Shown: positions 5,303 through 5,960 of the stretch, piece by piece
Layout of the letters: each line of letters begins with the position of its first letter
Numbering within the stretch: the first letter of the stretch is position 1
Assembly (NCBI GenBank): GCA_004525155.1
Contig: SPDA01000142.1
Coordinates: 1 to 5,960, forward strand
DNA: 5,960 nucleotides
Origin: Spirochaetales bacterium
GTDB taxonomy: Bacteria; Spirochaetota; Spirochaetia; SPDA01
Direction of reading: 5' to 3'
Notes under the pieces: model-generated
The model's database searches: none
Seen by the model: the letters and a program-made list of their open reading frames with translations, nothing else
What the model was told of the DNA's origin: nothing
Position numbers and translations under genes: made by a program

Positions 5303-5960
5303 CATTGTATATAAGCTTCCGGCCGCTGTATAATCCTTCTGCCCGCCCTGCTTCACCCACGGTAACCGCCTTCCTTACCCTGCCGGCAATGACGTCGAGG
5401 TTCTCCTCACTGTTCGCGTGGATCGTACAGAGCGGTTCGTCTTTTTTTACCGCATCCCCGAGGCGCTTGTGCATCCAGATGCCGACGGCAGGGTCGATAA
5501 CGTCGGTCTTCTTGAGCCTTCCCGCGCCGAGGAGCTGGGCAGCCGTGCCGATCGCTTCCGCGTCGATGCTCCGGATAACGCCCCCCGATTCCGCGGGTAC
5601 GGGAACGAGGCGCGCCGCCCTTGGCAGAATCGATGTGTCGCGTATGACACGCGCGTCGCCGCCCTGGGCCTTTATCATCATGCCCAGCCGTTCGAGAGCC
5701 TTGCCGCTTGCAAGCACCTCCGCCACTTTCGCCTCAGCCTCTGCCTTGTCTTTTGCGAGCCCCGCCAGGAACACCATTTCCGCGGCAAGGGCGGAGGCCA
5801 GGGTCTTCAGATCTCCTTTATGGTCCCCCTGCAGAATCTCTATCGCTTCCTTCACTTCCAAAGCGTTGCCGATTGCGTTACCCAGGGGCTGGTTCATGTC
5901 CGTCACCAGGGCCACGATTTTTCTGCCTGCCCGCTTGCCGATTTCGACCATGATGCGGGC
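5292..5960 (-). CDS. pdp: Pyrimidine-nucleoside (thymidine) phosphorylase, C-terminal half (partial)
   Basis: The frame enters from the right edge and ends in TAG at 5294-5292. It covers 222 codons of an enzyme usually about 430-440 long, so roughly the first 210 residues are missing. The enzyme splits uridine, thymidine or deoxyuridine with phosphate into base and (deoxy)ribose-1-phosphate, for pyrimidine salvage in the cytoplasm. Counting from the Met at 5951, MVEIGKRAGRK opens the segment, followed by TDMNQPLGNAIGNALEVKEA (18-37), which helps shape the active site in this family. AQGGD (95-99) and LGAGR (141-145), then DVIDPAVGI, lead to a C-terminal barrel-sandwich-like domain (about 150-219: LGDAVKKDEPLCTIHAN). 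QPLGNAIGN and AQGGD match Bacillus-type Pdp better than E. coli DeoA. The Met at 5951 is internal, since the preceding codons stay open and the family aligns across it. The NadE-like gene follows after 29 bp. Confidence 0.93.
   Translation of the reverse strand, partial: ARIMVEIGKRAGRKIVALVTDMNQPLGNAIGNALEVKEAIEILQGDHKGDLKTLASALAAEMVFLAGLAKDKAEAEAKVAEVLASGKALERLGMMIKAQGGDARVIRDTSILPRAARLVPVPAESGGVIRSIDAEAIGTAAQLLGAGRLKKTDVIDPAVGIWMHKRLGDAVKKDEPLCTIHANSEENLDVIAGRVRKAVTVGEAGRAEGLYSGRKLIYNVIR
5304..5332 (-). promoter_or_regulatory. Weak possible internal promoter for nadE-like gene
   Basis: Within the phosphorylase 3' end, TATACA (5332-5327), a 17-nt spacer and TACAAT (5309-5304) read towards the NadE-like gene, matching 4 of 6 and 5 of 6 consensus positions. 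The start point would fall near 5298, inside the 18-bp palindrome, a classic operator position. The match is weak enough to be chance. Confidence 0.22.

Noticed and set aside
1..5960. Mobile element, CRISPR array or tRNA
   Set aside because: No transposase or integrase motif, no evenly spaced direct repeats and no cloverleaf-like segment were found; coding content looks like ordinary chromosome.

Overview
The window carries six protein-coding genes (two cut by the window edges), one candidate leader mini-ORF and several short regulatory signals. I see no rRNA, tRNA, CRISPR array or insertion sequence. Base composition is moderate, near half G+C in the coding parts, with AT-rich gaps. The organism looks like a diderm (Gram-negative-type) bacterium, because gene 1 encodes an exported, beta-barrel-like protein. 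The style of that protein suggests a spirochaete of the Treponema group, but this is an impression from family resemblance and not a proof.

Layout: (1) 1-995, minus strand, the N-terminal 331 codons of an exported protein with a beta-barrel-like part, followed by an Ig-like part; its 3' end lies off the left edge. (2) 996-1160, an AT-rich leader with a good sigma-70-type promoter and three inverted repeats. (3) 1161-2192, minus strand, an NAD-dependent extended SDR of the 3-beta-HSD/epimerase type. (4) 2240-2932, plus strand, an EthD-domain protein divergent from the SDR. The two share a 47-bp spacer in which the -10 boxes of both promoters face each other. (5) 2933-3036, a strong promoter overlapping the EthD stop codon, then a short leader with a possible 28-residue ORF. 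(6) 3037-4290, plus strand, a CNNM/CorC (HlyC/CorC) membrane protein. (7) 4291-4344, a short convergent junction. (8) 4345-5262, minus strand, a stand-alone NAD+ synthetase domain protein. (9) 5292-5960, minus strand, the C-terminal half of a pyrimidine-nucleoside phosphorylase, whose 5' part lies off the right edge.

The phosphorylase and NadE-like genes are co-directional with a 29-bp gap, so they probably form an operon. An 18-bp perfect palindrome sits exactly over the phosphorylase stop codon in that gap. The SDR/EthD pair shares a control region and probably acts in one oxidation/reduction or degradation pathway of unknown substrate. The CNNM gene has its own promoter and is probably a divalent-cation (Mg2+) transport protein. 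I did not find a clear large new system. The most unusual signals are regulatory: the mini-ORF before the CNNM gene, the palindrome at the phosphorylase/nadE junction, the face-to-face promoters, and the palindromic leader of gene 1.
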